A stretch of DNA of 64,000 nucleotides from the NCBI RefSeq assembly GCF_024808255.1, contig NZ_JANTYS010000007.1:1-64000 (forward strand), given 5' to 3'. The position numbers and the translations under genes were made by a program. Below the pieces are notes generated by a model. That model was not told the DNA's origin and ran no database searches. It was given only the letters and a program-made list of their open reading frames with translations. The first letter of the stretch is position 1; the number at the start of each line of letters is the position of its first letter. Positions 1 to 9,366 of the stretch are shown in pieces. The DNA comes from Mucilaginibacter dorajii (GTDB lineage: Bacteria; Bacteroidota; Bacteroidia; Sphingobacteriales; Sphingobacteriaceae).

Positions 1-61
1 AAAACAAATTAAACAATAAATAGATATTTGAATTTACAGCAATAAAACATTAGTAATAAAA

Positions 62-101
62 AAGAGGCTGATCATGATTTATGATACAGCCTCTTCTTTG
101 T
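62..101. terminator. Hairpin terminator
   Basis: AAGAGGCTG (62-70) pairs with CAGCCTCTT (87-95), extended by ATCAT/ATGAT around a GATTT loop. A T-rich run follows on the plus strand and a longer T-run (CTTTTTTA) on the minus strand, so it can stop transcription from either side. It lies about 345 bases beyond the end of mgtE; it may equally serve a gene left of the window. Confidence 0.7.
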
Positions 102-445
102 TTTGTACCCGGCCTGGGTGTAAATTATAAGGTATAAGTCCTGAATGCGCCTTGATCGTTGGAAACATCAGTTAAGACAAGGGTATCCTTCGCAAGAAAG
201 AATCTGAAAGAAGTCGATGGCAAATGAACGGGCCAATGCTGTCGCGTTAACAACGTAATTCCCCAAAACAAACGTAAAGCACTGTTCGCGATTATTTTGT
301 GCCTCCACCAGTTATAAAAACAGGAGTCATCCTGAACTTGTTTCAGTACCCCACAGAACAGGTACCTGCGTCAAGTAATCTTAGCGCGTGGGGTGCCAAA
401 ATAAGTTCGGCATGACATTGGCTTTAAGGTCGCCTGCCTGCTCCC
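102..445. other. Intergenic, repeat-like, no gene
   Basis: No convincing reading frame. Positions 328-415 hold a phrase (CATCCTGAACTTGTTTCAG, later TTCGGCATGACATTGG) of the type found in dispersed intergenic repeats of this kind of genome. Nothing else was recognised. Confidence 0.5.
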
Positions 446-1816
446 CTACAGCAGCGTCCCCTTCATAAACAGCAATGCTATTGAAAAGTAAATGATCAGC
501 CCTGTAACATCAACCAAAGTAGCCACAAATGGTGCGGATGACGTAGCGGGGTCGGCGCCTAATTTTTTTAGGATGAGCGGCAACATGGAGCCTGCCAATG
601 ATCCCCATAAAACCACACCTACCAGTGCGCAGCCTACCGTTAAACCAACCAGCATCCAGTGCGGACCATATAGCGGCGAGAACAGCGTCCACGCGTAAAT
701 GCGGAAGAAACCGATGATGCCTAAAGTTGCACCCAGCATCAGGCCCGATAGTAGCTCACGACGCATTACGCGCCACCAATCGGCCACGGTAACTTCGCCA
801 AGCGCCATGGCCTGTATAATTAGGGTGGAAGCCTGCGAGCCGCCATTACCACCACTTGATATAATCAGCGGGATAAACAAGGCCAGCACCACCGCTTTTT
901 CTATAGATTTTTCAAAAAATCCCATCGCGGTAGCCGTCAGCATTTCACCTAAAAATAAAATAATGAGCCAGCCAACGCGTTTTTTTACCAGTTTAAAAAG
1001 GTTAATATCCAGGTAAGGCTCATCCAAAGCCTCGGTACCACCAATCTTTTGAATATCTTCGGTGTATTCCTCGTTGGCTATCCAAAGGATATCATCAACG
1101 GTAACAATACCTAATAATATATTTTCCTGATCAACCACGGGCAGGGCTGTGCGGTTATTCATCCTAAAAACGTTAATAGCCTCCTCCTGCGGATCGCTGG
1201 CACTAAGAGCAATAAGGCGACCGTCCATCAGGTCGGATACCTTGGTTTCGGGTTTTACCAACAGGATCTCACGGATCCGGATGTCATCCAGCAAAATACC
1301 ATTTTCGTCAATTACATAGATAACATCAATGGTTTCGGAGTTTTTACCGTACCGACGGATGTGCGATAGCACCCGCGTAACATCCCATGTTTTTTTAACG
1401 GCAATATAGTCGGGTGTCATTAAACGGCCAACGCTGTCTTCCTCGTAACCTAAAAGCGATAAAGCCTCTTTACGGTTCTCGGGCGATAGACTCAATATCA
1501 GTTTTTTTACCGCGTCGCCATGCAATTCACTGAATAAGGCGGTACGGTCATCGGGGGGGAGCTCATTGATCAGGTCGGCAACCTTTTGTACCGAAAGCTT
1601 TTTAATGATCCTTTCCTGGGTGGGAAAGTCAAGAATGCGGAACACGTTTACCGCGCGGTTAAGCGAAAGGGTTTCAATAAACCGGGGGCCATGTTCGGGA
1701 AGTTCGTCAATGAGTTCTTCAACATCAGATATGTTGAGGTTGTTCAAATATTCCTGTAATTTGGTATTGTCTTCCTGTTCCAGTAGCAGTTCAACTTGCT
1801 CAACCATCTCTTCCAT
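446..1816 (-). CDS. mgtE: Magnesium transporter MgtE
   Basis: 456 residues, the usual length for MgtE, a Mg2+ channel of the inner membrane gated by cytosolic Mg2+. The order of parts is typical: an acidic helical N-domain (about 5-125), a tandem CBS pair (about 130-255, including SVGRLMTPDY and ALPVVDQENILLGIVTVDDI), a linker helix, and five membrane segments (about 285-456). The pore-region pattern with PATSSAPFVATLVDVTG near the C-terminus is intact. The gene is transcribed away from ychF across a 219-base gap and looks monocistronic. No Mg2+ riboswitch was recognised in its leader; regulation through the CBS and N domains is known for the family. Identification is secure; whether it also carries Co2+ cannot be told. 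Confidence 0.95.
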   Translation of the reverse strand: MEEMVEQVELLLEQEDNTKLQEYLNNLNISDVEELIDELPEHGPRFIETLSLNRAVNVFRILDFPTQERIIKKLSVQKVADLINELPPDDRTALFSELHGDAVKKLILSLSPENRKEALSLLGYEEDSVGRLMTPDYIAVKKTWDVTRVLSHIRRYGKNSETIDVIYVIDENGILLDDIRIREILLVKPETKVSDLMDGRLIALSASDPQEEAINVFRMNNRTALPVVDQENILLGIVTVDDILWIANEEYTEDIQKIGGTEALDEPYLDINLFKLVKKRVGWLIILFLGEMLTATAMGFFEKSIEKAVVLALFIPLIISSGGNGGSQASTLIIQAMALGEVTVADWWRVMRRELLSGLMLGATLGIIGFFRIYAWTLFSPLYGPHWMLVGLTVGCALVGVVLWGSLAGSMLPLILKKLGADPATSSAPFVATLVDVTGLIIYFSIALLFMKGTLL

Positions 1817-1916
1817 AAAAGGCCCTCGTTTTTACATCTTATTATTAACCTGTTTCAGTTTTTTATCGACGGCAAAAGTCGTTTATTTTTTCAAATAATC
1901 GGGCAAAATTTTCTCT

Positions 1917-1924
1917 TATCTTTG
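1917..1924 (+). promoter_or_regulatory. Bacteroidota -7 box for ychF
   Basis: TATCTTTG fits the TAnnTTTG -7 element of the primary sigma factor in Bacteroidota. It predicts a start near 1930 and an untranslated leader of about 105 bases made almost wholly of an inverted repeat. No clear -33 TTG was seen. Confidence 0.55.
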
Positions 1925-1930
1925 CGCTTT

Positions 1931-2030
1931 TTAAAGTGAGTGGTTGATTAAGTTAAATGGTTGATTAGGTTGTCAAAATCTAAACATAGTCAACCCAATC
2001 AACCGCTCACCTAATCAACTTAATCAACTT
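1931..2030 (+). repeat. Inverted repeat in the ychF leader
   Basis: GGTTGATTAGGTTG (near 1960) pairs with CAACCCAATCAACC (near 1990), and the phrase GATTAAGTT/AACTTAATC recurs outside this stem. The leader could fold into a long hairpin ending just before the ATG at 2036. No ribosome-binding sequence is evident. Confidence 0.6.
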
Positions 2031-2035
2031 AAAAA

Positions 2036-3139
2036 ATGGGTTTACAATGTGGGATAGTAGGTTTACCAAACGTAGGTAAATCAACACTTTTTAATTGCTT
2101 ATCAAATGCCAAGGCGCAGGCGGCTAACTTTCCGTTTTGCACCATTGAGCCAAACGTAGGCGTAATTACAGTGCCAGATGAGCGTTTAACAAAACTTACC
2201 GAAATAGTACAGCCAAAAAGCATTGTACCAAACGTTATAGAAATTGTTGATATAGCCGGCCTTGTAAAAGGCGCCAGTAAAGGCGAAGGACTGGGTAACC
2301 AGTTTTTGGCCAACATCCGTGCTACCAACGCTATCATTCACGTATTGCGCTGCTTTGATAACGATAACGTGATACACGTTGATGGCTCGGTCGACCCCAT
2401 CCGCGATAAAGAGATCATCGATACCGAACTACAGCTGAAAGATTTAGATTCAATAGAAAAAAAGATCCAGAAGGTTGAAAAAATGGCCAAAACCGGTGGC
2501 GATAAAGAGGCCAAGAAAACATTTGATGTTTTAACCATCTATAAAAATCACCTGTTGCAGGGTAAATCGGCCCGTACCGCTCCTGTTGAAGAAGAGGATA
2601 AAGAATATATAGCCGATATCTGGCTGCTTACCGCCAAACCGGTTATGTACGTTTGTAATGTAGACGAAGGTTCTGTAGCCAATGGCAACGCTTATGTAGA
2701 CCAGGTTAAAGCCGCCGTTGCCGAAGAAAAAGCCGAAGTACTCATCATATCTGCCCAGATTGAAGCCGAAATTGCCGAACTGGAATCATACGAAGAGCGC
2801 CAGATGTTTTTGAACGACCTGGGTTTAACCGAATCTGGCGTAAACAAGCTCATTAAAGCCGCTTACCGCTTATTAAACCTGGCCACCTACTTTACCGCCG
2901 GTGTACAGGAAGTACGCGCGTGGACGATCACCCAGGGCTTTACCGCCCCGCAAGCTGCCGGCGTTATCCATACCGACTTTGAGAAAGGCTTCATCCGTGC
3001 CGAAGTGATCAAATACGACGACTTTGTAAAATTCAACGGCGTTGAAGCCACCATCAAAGAAAACGGCAAACTGGGCGTAGAAGGCAAAACCTACATCGTA
3101 CAAGACGGCGATATTATGCATTTCAGGTTCAACGTATAG
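2036..3139 (+). CDS. ychF: Redox-regulated ATPase/GTPase YchF (OLA1 family)
   Basis: 367 residues, full length for YchF, a conserved Obg-related P-loop NTPase that binds ribosomes and prefers ATP to GTP in characterised members. Seen: P-loop GLPNVGKST at about residues 8-16, switch region with DIAGLVKGASKGEGLGNQFL, a helical coiled-coil insertion around 130-200, and a C-terminal TGS domain (about 280-367) ending in DGDIMHFRFNV. The ATG at 2036 gives the canonical MGLQCGIVGLPN start. It stands alone between its leader hairpin and a terminator about 240 bases downstream. Identification is secure; the cellular role in this organism is known only by analogy. Confidence 0.97.
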   Translation: MGLQCGIVGLPNVGKSTLFNCLSNAKAQAANFPFCTIEPNVGVITVPDERLTKLTEIVQPKSIVPNVIEIVDIAGLVKGASKGEGLGNQFLANIRATNAIIHVLRCFDNDNVIHVDGSVDPIRDKEIIDTELQLKDLDSIEKKIQKVEKMAKTGGDKEAKKTFDVLTIYKNHLLQGKSARTAPVEEEDKEYIADIWLLTAKPVMYVCNVDEGSVANGNAYVDQVKAAVAEEKAEVLIISAQIEAEIAELESYEERQMFLNDLGLTESGVNKLIKAAYRLLNLATYFTAGVQEVRAWTITQGFTAPQAAGVIHTDFEKGFIRAEVIKYDDFVKFNGVEATIKENGKLGVEGKTYIVQDGDIMHFRFNV

Positions 3140-3208
3140 GTTTTTAGAGTTAAGAGTTAAGACAGCTGCATGCTGTTGTGGTGGTAAAGGGCAATTGTCC
3201 TCAAAACC

Positions 3209-3350
3209 ATGTCATTGCGAGGCACGAAGCAATCGCGAACATTACAGAGCGAATACGCACAGCGACAATGACGAAACTAAAAACCATGTCATTACGGGCG
3301 CAGCGCGGCAATCTCTTAGCTATACAGAGCGAATATGCATGCCGACGAGT
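3209..3350. repeat. REP-like repeats (two half copies)
   Basis: Two copies of the dispersed repeat that begins TGTCATTGCGAGGCACGAAG: one near 3209-3264 and a diverged one (TGTCATTACGGGCGCAGCG) near 3288-3350. Further members lie at 41251-41493, 57073-57153, 57360-57411 and 58645-58729. Confidence 0.75.
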
Positions 3351-3381
3351 ATAACTAAGGTTCATTAATACCTACCATATC

Positions 3382-3428
3382 AAAAATCCCCGGTCTACAG
3401 ACCTACGCTGTAAACCGGGGATTTTTTA
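3382..3428. terminator. Hairpin terminator
   Basis: AAAAATCCCCGGT (3382-3394) pairs perfectly with ACCGGGGATTTTT (3414-3426), giving T-runs on both strands. It probably ends ychF transcripts and the flavodoxin operon arriving from the right. Confidence 0.85.
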
Positions 3429-3429
3429 T

Positions 3430-3593
3430 GCCTGCCGGTAATAAAATAATTGGGGCGTACCCCTGCCGGTAGAAGCAGGGCCGGGCTTTTGTTCATACGC
3501 CTGCAGGCATTACCGCACAGGCCGGTATCCACGCAATCCCTTACGCGGGTACAAATAAAAACCGATTGACGAATCTGCTCTTTCTATAAATTA
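3430..3593. other. GC-rich intergenic repeat fragment
   Basis: Short self-complementary phrases (CCTGCCGG, GCCTGCAGGC, GCAGGGCCGGGC) with no gene. The style resembles degenerate palindromic intergenic repeats; I could not define its ends. Confidence 0.4.
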
Positions 3594-4193
3594 TTACTTA
3601 AGAATCTTGATGGTCTGCAACCATGTCTTTATTTCATTTTGAGCTTGCTTTTCCTTTTGTCCATTCATCACAAATAAAACTCCGTCTCTTTCTATACCGC
3701 CTTTAATTGAAAATCCCTCCAATACTTTGCTGCGGGGGCATAATTGTTTAACAGAATCAAAACCACTACCCACACCATAACCGGCATTTGTATTAAAGGG
3801 AATTACTGTTTTGCCACCCAGGTTATATTCATGCAAAAAGCTTTTCATTGGCGGTGGCATTTTCATATCCCAGGTTGGGAAGCCTACAAATACAACATCG
3901 TACATCTCAAAACTGTCAATCTTTGTTTTTAAAGGAGGCAAAAAGTTGGTTTCATTTTCTTTCACCACTTGTTGCACCGTTTCGCGGTAATTTTCAGGAT
4001 ATGGCTTTTGCAGCTCAAGTGCTACTAACTTTCCACCTACATAACTATGTATAATTTCGGCTATCGCCCTGGTGTTATTGGTGCGCGACAGGTATACGAT
4101 CAATATCTTTTTGGGCGACTTGGTTTGTCCGTTTGTAAAAACCGGCAACGTACACAAGCTAATAAGTATATAATAAAAGATTGTCCTCTTCAT
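3594..4193 (-). CDS. Exported flavodoxin family protein
   Basis: 199 residues. A Sec-type signal peptide (about 1-22, ending VFTNGQ) precedes a flavodoxin fold. FMN-binding features are the first loop after the opening strand (YLSRTNNTRAIAE, about 34-46), FVGFPTWDMKMPPPMKSFL and the late NTNAGYGVGSGF loop. Flavodoxins carry electrons through bound FMN; an exported form implies work in the periplasm or at the outer face of the inner membrane. It is the last of five minus-strand genes, 9 bases after a Tat-type aldo/keto reductase, so a shared electron path is plausible but not shown. The electron donor is unknown. Confidence 0.85.
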   Translation of the reverse strand: MKRTIFYYILISLCTLPVFTNGQTKSPKKILIVYLSRTNNTRAIAEIIHSYVGGKLVALELQKPYPENYRETVQQVVKENETNFLPPLKTKIDSFEMYDVVFVGFPTWDMKMPPPMKSFLHEYNLGGKTVIPFNTNAGYGVGSGFDSVKQLCPRSKVLEGFSIKGGIERDGVLFVMNGQKEKQAQNEIKTWLQTIKILK

Positions 4194-4202
4194 TTGACAC
4201 GC

Positions 4203-5330
4203 TTACTTTTTTGGTGGCGCTTCAACATCTGAAAATGAAAGCACAAATTGTGGCAACCTTGCCCCCTCAATATGAATTGCCGATAGTTCCTCATTAAATT
4301 TTGTTAGCTCATCAGTGGTAAAGCGTACATCGGCAGCACCAATATTTTCCAGCAAGTGTGCCATCTGTGTTGTTCCTGGAATAGGCACAATCCACGGCTT
4401 CTGCGCCATAAGCCATGCCAGTGATAGCTGACCTGGAGTTGCTTGTTTCTGTACTGCCCAGCTTTGTAATAATTTCATAAGCGCAAGGTTCTTGGGCAGA
4501 TTCTCTGGCGAAAACCGGGATTCGCCGCCGCGGATGTCGCCAGAAGCGAAGCGTGTATTTTCATCGATAGCGCCTGTTAAAAAACCCACACCAAGTGGGC
4601 TCCAGCACACAAACCCAATGCCTAATTCCTGGCAAAGCGGAATGATCACCTGTTCTGGCCCGCGCCATAGCAGCGAGTATTCGTTCTGGATAGCGGTAAT
4701 GGGATGAATGGCATGTGCCCTCCTTACGGTTTGCGCTCCCGGTTCAGAAAGCCCGTAGCGCAGCACTTTCCCCTCGCTAATCAAATCTTTAATTGCGCCA
4801 ACTACATCTTCAATCGGCACAGCCGGATCCACGCGGTGTTGATACAATAAATCGATTCGGTCGGTACGAAGCCGTTTCAGCATTCCTTCAACTACTTCTT
4901 TGATGTGTTCGGGACGGCTGTTTAGGCCAGGTAGCCGCTGACCCGTTTTTGGGTCGATGTTCCAACCATACTTCGTTTCAATAACAATTTTATCCCGAAA
5001 GGACGACGTAGCTTCCCCGAGTATCCGTTCGCATTCAAAAGGCCCATAGGCTTCTGCTGTATCGAATAATGTAACGCCGCTATCAAATGCCTTTCTGATA
5101 ATATTGATCATTTCGGGCCTGGAAGGAACCGTTGTTTGATAGGTACGGCTCATGTTTTGCACACCAAGACCAATACTCGAAACCTCCAGTTTACCTCCAA
5201 GCTTTCGGCGTCCCAAAGCGGATTTTGGCACCCACGTTTCTGATACCAGGTTTTGGGCAGCGGCATTTGAAGCAAGCAACGAGCTGCCTGCCAGTGCCAG
5301 GCTTGTTTTTAAAAGATCACGACGGTTCAT
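4203..5330 (-). CDS. Aldo/keto reductase with twin-arginine signal
   Basis: 375 residues. The N-terminus MNRRDLLKTSLALAGSSLLA is a Tat-type signal (RR then hydrophobic segment, AAAQ cleavage region), followed by an aldo/keto reductase barrel. The catalytic tetrad appears in order: Asp and Tyr in FDTAEAYGPFE, Lys in VIETKYGW, His in LLYQHRVDP. The cofactor region near the end contains IPGTTQMAHLLENIGA. Family members reduce aldehydes and ketones with NADPH. Tat export would fit a protein folded around its cofactor before export, but a periplasmic NADPH enzyme is unusual. It lies 16 bases downstream of the NTF2-like gene and 9 upstream of the flavodoxin gene. Substrate unknown. Confidence 0.88.
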   Translation of the reverse strand: MNRRDLLKTSLALAGSSLLASNAAAQNLVSETWVPKSALGRRKLGGKLEVSSIGLGVQNMSRTYQTTVPSRPEMINIIRKAFDSGVTLFDTAEAYGPFECERILGEATSSFRDKIVIETKYGWNIDPKTGQRLPGLNSRPEHIKEVVEGMLKRLRTDRIDLLYQHRVDPAVPIEDVVGAIKDLISEGKVLRYGLSEPGAQTVRRAHAIHPITAIQNEYSLLWRGPEQVIIPLCQELGIGFVCWSPLGVGFLTGAIDENTRFASGDIRGGESRFSPENLPKNLALMKLLQSWAVQKQATPGQLSLAWLMAQKPWIVPIPGTTQMAHLLENIGAADVRFTTDELTKFNEELSAIHIEGARLPQFVLSFSDVEAPPKK

Positions 5331-5346
5331 ATCCTATTGATTGATG

Positions 5347-5859
5347 TTAATGTTGCGGTGTTGCCGGTTGGTTATTATCGCCCTTCATTTTAACCGGCCT
5401 AAGGAGTGTTGAAAAAGTGAGTGACCCCATTTTCCATTTGCCGTTTTCTTTAAGGTATACTTCCGTTACCATAAAGGCATGGGTAACTTCGTTGCCGCCA
5501 ACTACCGCCAGCAAATCGATATCATTTAAAAGGATGGCAGTATTACCAAAAATGTTTACTGCTGCTCCATAAACTTCAGCTTTCTTATACCAGATAAAGC
5601 CACCTTTAATCGTATTTAACTCCTGGGTTTTGCCCCAACTTCCGCCCATGTGCACAAACACGCAATTTTCGTTAAACAATCCGTTTAAAGCATCTACATT
5701 TTTGTCTGCCATCCATGTCCATTTTGTTTTAGAAAGATCAAGTATTTCCTGTTCTTCTTTGGTTATGCCCGTTGCTGCGGCACCTGGTAATTTAGCCTGG
5801 GCGTAACACAACTGCATACTAACTATGCATAGGAACATTCCGATAATTACTTTTTTCAT
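5347..5859 (-). CDS. Exported NTF2-like (DUF4440-type) protein
   Basis: 170 residues with a Sec signal peptide (MKKVIIGMFLCIVSMQLCYAQ). The mature part has the NTF2/SnoaL cone pattern: a first helix with EEQEILDLSKTKWTWMADKN, then strands with NCVFVHMGG, GNTAILLNDIDLLA and THAFMVTEVYLKENGKWKM. Such folds bind small hydrophobic molecules; some are isomerases, many have no known activity. Third gene of the five-gene operon, 27 bases after the cupin gene. No catalytic residue can be assigned. Confidence 0.82.
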   Translation of the reverse strand: MKKVIIGMFLCIVSMQLCYAQAKLPGAAATGITKEEQEILDLSKTKWTWMADKNVDALNGLFNENCVFVHMGGSWGKTQELNTIKGGFIWYKKAEVYGAAVNIFGNTAILLNDIDLLAVVGGNEVTHAFMVTEVYLKENGKWKMGSLTFSTLLRPVKMKGDNNQPATPQH

Positions 5860-5886
5860 GATTTGAGTTTTAAGGTTATATGTTGG

Positions 5887-6345
5887 TTAGTTTTTGACAC
5901 TATTGTACTCTGCATCGGTTACGCGCTGCAGCCATTGGGTTTTATTAACCGCCCCTTTAGTGCTAACCGCGATATAGGTAAATGAACTGTTAGGGGCAGC
6001 TCCATGCCAGTGTGGAACGCCGGGAATACATTTAATGATATCGCCTTTATGTACTATTTGTATCGGCTTGCCTTTTTCCTGGTAATAGCCGGTACCATCG
6101 GTGATCATCAATATCTGACCGGCCGGGTGAATGTGCCAGTCCAGTTTGGCACCGGCAGCAAAAGTTGCTGTCGCGATGTTGCAATCAATCAGGCTATCAG
6201 CCTTGTTTAATTCAGTAAGCCAAACATCGCCGGTATGATTATTTGTCTTTGACAATTCACCTTTGGCGAAAATTGGTGCGGTTTGCGCTGCAGCGCGCAT
6301 GCTTAACATACTGGCCACTGATAGTAAAAACAGGATCTTTTTCAT
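5887..6345 (-). CDS. Exported cupin domain protein
   Basis: 152 residues with a Sec signal peptide (about 1-20, ending MRAAAQ). A single cupin barrel follows, with motif 1 recognisable as LDWHIHPAGQILMITDGTG and motif 2 as GDIIKCIPGVPHWHGA. The His residues are well placed to hold a metal ion. Small exported cupins are often found beside aldo/keto reductases and carboxymuconolactone-decarboxylase-like genes; their activity is generally unknown. Second gene of the minus-strand operon, 15 bases after the first aldo/keto reductase. Confidence 0.88.
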   Translation of the reverse strand: MKKILFLLSVASMLSMRAAAQTAPIFAKGELSKTNNHTGDVWLTELNKADSLIDCNIATATFAAGAKLDWHIHPAGQILMITDGTGYYQEKGKPIQIVHKGDIIKCIPGVPHWHGAAPNSSFTYIAVSTKGAVNKTQWLQRVTDAEYNSVKN

Positions 6346-6360
6346 ATTTAATGATGTGAT

Positions 6361-7221
<861 letters not shown>

Positions 7222-7361
7222 TTAACACCACAAAGTTCGGTGCTTTTATCGGTCAGAATGGGATACAGATTACGGATGTTTATACCATTATTACCGATTT
7301 GGATGTAGTCATCCTTATCGGAATAAATAATAACTTAAATTTGATTCAAAACAATGTAATT

Positions 7362-8258
7362 ATGGACAACATGCTCCGTTTCAACACCATTAGCGAATAC
7401 AATGCGTTTAATAATAACGAGACCAAACATCCGCTAATCAGCGTCGTTGATCTGTCAAAGGCAGCTCCGCGACAAGGTTCACGTATGTATTTTGGCTTTT
7501 ACATCGTATTCTTAAAAGATGTAAAATGCGGCGACATGGTATATGGCAGAAATACCTATGATTACCAGGAGGGAACCCTGGTATTTATGGCACCGGGGCA
7601 GGTTGCAGGCATCAACAGTAATGGCGAAATTTATCAGCCTAAAGGCAACGCACTTGCTTTTGATGCAGACTTAATACACGGCACATCCCTTGGCAAACAT
7701 ATCCAGGATTATAACTTTTTCGGATACCAATCAAAGGAAGCTCTTCATTTATCGGATAAAGAGAAAAGTATCATTTTGGATTGTTTCTCTAAAATTGATT
7801 ACGAATTAGAACGCCCTGTTGATAAGCATAGCAAAAAGCTTATTGTATCTAACGTTGAATTGTTTTTAGATTACTGTGTGCGATTTTACGATAGACAATT
7901 TATAACCCGCAACCACGTGTACCAAGGTGTTGTTGAACGGTTTGAAAAGTTGCTCAATAATTATTTTATATCTGAAAAACCTCAGACAATCGGACTGCCC
8001 TCAGTTGCTTATTGCGCCGATGAATTGAACTTATCAGCAAACTATTTTGGCGATCTTGTAAAAAAGGAAACTGGCAAAACCGCGCAGGAATACATCCAAT
8101 TTAAACTTATCGACATTGCCAAAGAGAAGATCTTTGATGGCGATAAAACCGTGAACCAGGTTGCCTATGAGCTGGGCTTCAAATATCCGCAGCACTTTGC
8201 GCGCTTATTTAAGAAACGGGTAGGGCAAACACCCCACGAATACCGAAATTTGAATTGA
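7362..8258 (+). CDS. AraC family transcriptional regulator
   Basis: 298 residues from the ATG at 7362; an in-frame TTG at 7299 would add 21 unlikely residues. The N-terminal half is a cupin-like ligand domain (GTLVFMAPGQVAGINSNGEIY around 80-100). The C-terminal 100 residues form the paired helix-turn-helix of AraC/XylS proteins: CADELNLSANYFGDLVKK and VNQVAYELGFKYPQHFARLF, then GQTPHEYR. It is divergent from the redox operon (6361-7212 onward), the usual arrangement for a local activator of that operon. The inducer is unknown, perhaps a reactive aldehyde or quinone given the targets. Confidence 0.92.
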   Translation: MDNMLRFNTISEYNAFNNNETKHPLISVVDLSKAAPRQGSRMYFGFYIVFLKDVKCGDMVYGRNTYDYQEGTLVFMAPGQVAGINSNGEIYQPKGNALAFDADLIHGTSLGKHIQDYNFFGYQSKEALHLSDKEKSIILDCFSKIDYELERPVDKHSKKLIVSNVELFLDYCVRFYDRQFITRNHVYQGVVERFEKLLNNYFISEKPQTIGLPSVAYCADELNLSANYFGDLVKKETGKTAQEYIQFKLIDIAKEKIFDGDKTVNQVAYELGFKYPQHFARLFKKRVGQTPHEYRNLN

Positions 8259-8697
8259 AAGATTAGGGAGCATTTCATGGTGCACCGGGAAGGCATCGCC
8301 AGCATGAGATTGGCGATTTAGTTGATTACCTTATGGTAACGGCGTTCCGGGGTGAGATCCGGGACGCTTTATAATAAACTTAGACTACATCCCACTCGCC
8401 CCGCTGTCCTAATCTCGGACGACTATGCCTGTAGTCCTCCGCCGTTCGAAGCCTCCGACTTCGGACGACTGTGCCTGTAGTCTCTGACTACAGTGTGGTA
8501 ACCTTTTATTTTTTTAGAAAACAGAAAGTATTGCCTCTTGATCCTTCCCCCGCTGTCCGAAGCCTCCGACTTCGGACGACTAAGCTTGTAGTCTCCGACT
8601 ACAGTATGTCCACCCATAACTCCACCTCACCCAATAAACAAATTTAATTAACCAGTTAACCTAAAACCTTAGTATAATTACGGCTATAATTTAAAGC
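8259..8697. repeat. Array of CTCCGA double-hairpin repeats
   Basis: No gene. From about 8399 to 8608 there are two full copies and one decayed copy of a unit made of two hairpins. In the best copy, hairpin A (8555-8577) has arms GTCCGAAG and CTTCGGAC, and hairpin B (8587-8603) has arms TGTAGT and ACTACA. Both loops contain CTCCG. A second copy lies at 8445-8493, and relatives at 9942-9973 and 18764-18812. Confidence 0.8.
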
Positions 8698-9276
8698 ATG
8701 ACTGATATAAACGATAAGCTTACCATTCTGTACGATGTCTTGGTTGATAATGTGGATGCATTTCAGAATGAGCTGGCAAACCTGATCACCCAACCTGATA
8801 CAATAGCCGACGTCAACCGTTTTACATCGTTGCTGAGCAACCTGAAAAATACCTGGTTTGTTGATCCTTTGCTGTTTCAAATTAGCCGAGGTAATAAGGG
8901 TGACATTTGGCTATGCGATTTTTTGTATGCCGCCGGTAATTTATTAGCAGAAGCTTCGGAAAAAGATGAATTTGTTGTGCCGAAAAACTTGGTTGCGAAG
9001 CTTGAATCCTGGATTATTGATCAAACTGGTGAACTGGCCTGGATGGCAGCGGGTTTGCTCAAATACTATGGATCGGAAAAGTCAGAACAGATCCAGCTAA
9101 AAAAATTGGAAGAACGTGGGGATTTTTTCTTAACCTATGTGGAATGCATTTTAGGCCTTTTACGTTTTAACGAAGCAAAATACATGCTATTGGCACAACA
9201 AATAGCTGCGGATGAAACCAGGGACATTAAACTGCGCGAGTTTTGCGATGGTTTAATTAAGGATAGGGATAAGTAA
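8698..9276 (+). CDS. Hypothetical all-helical protein
   Basis: 192 residues, start ATG at 8698, no signal peptide or membrane segment. It is acidic and appears wholly alpha-helical, with leucine-rich helices such as LLSNLKNTWFVDPLLFQ and AWMAAGLLKYYGSEK that suggest a HEAT-like solenoid of two or three repeats. I recognise no family. It sits between the double-hairpin array and a second orphan gene, apart from any operon. Repeat-flanked orphans of this kind are often accessory genes, but nothing shows a function. Confidence 0.65.
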   Translation: MTDINDKLTILYDVLVDNVDAFQNELANLITQPDTIADVNRFTSLLSNLKNTWFVDPLLFQISRGNKGDIWLCDFLYAAGNLLAEASEKDEFVVPKNLVAKLESWIIDQTGELAWMAAGLLKYYGSEKSEQIQLKKLEERGDFFLTYVECILGLLRFNEAKYMLLAQQIAADETRDIKLREFCDGLIKDRDK

Positions 9277-9366
9277 ACTCAGATTTCAAGTTCGGATCGT
9301 CCTATAAAAACTAAATGTAACCACTTTATTTTTAATACTCTATCTTGGCCAAAACAATTAAATCAC

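Noticed and set aside
1817..1916. Mg2+ riboswitch upstream of mgtE
   Set aside because: No recognisable conserved riboswitch core or alternating hairpins in the minus-strand leader.
7299..7361. Earlier TTG start for the AraC-family gene
   Set aside because: The added 21 residues have no likeness to the family; the ATG at 7362 is sufficient.
8399..8608. Possible CRISPR array
   Set aside because: Units are few, unequal in length, self-complementary in two hairpins, with no variable spacers of constant size and no cas genes nearby.
8423..8617. 64-codon minus-strand frame
   Set aside because: It lies wholly within the double-hairpin repeats and only translates them.
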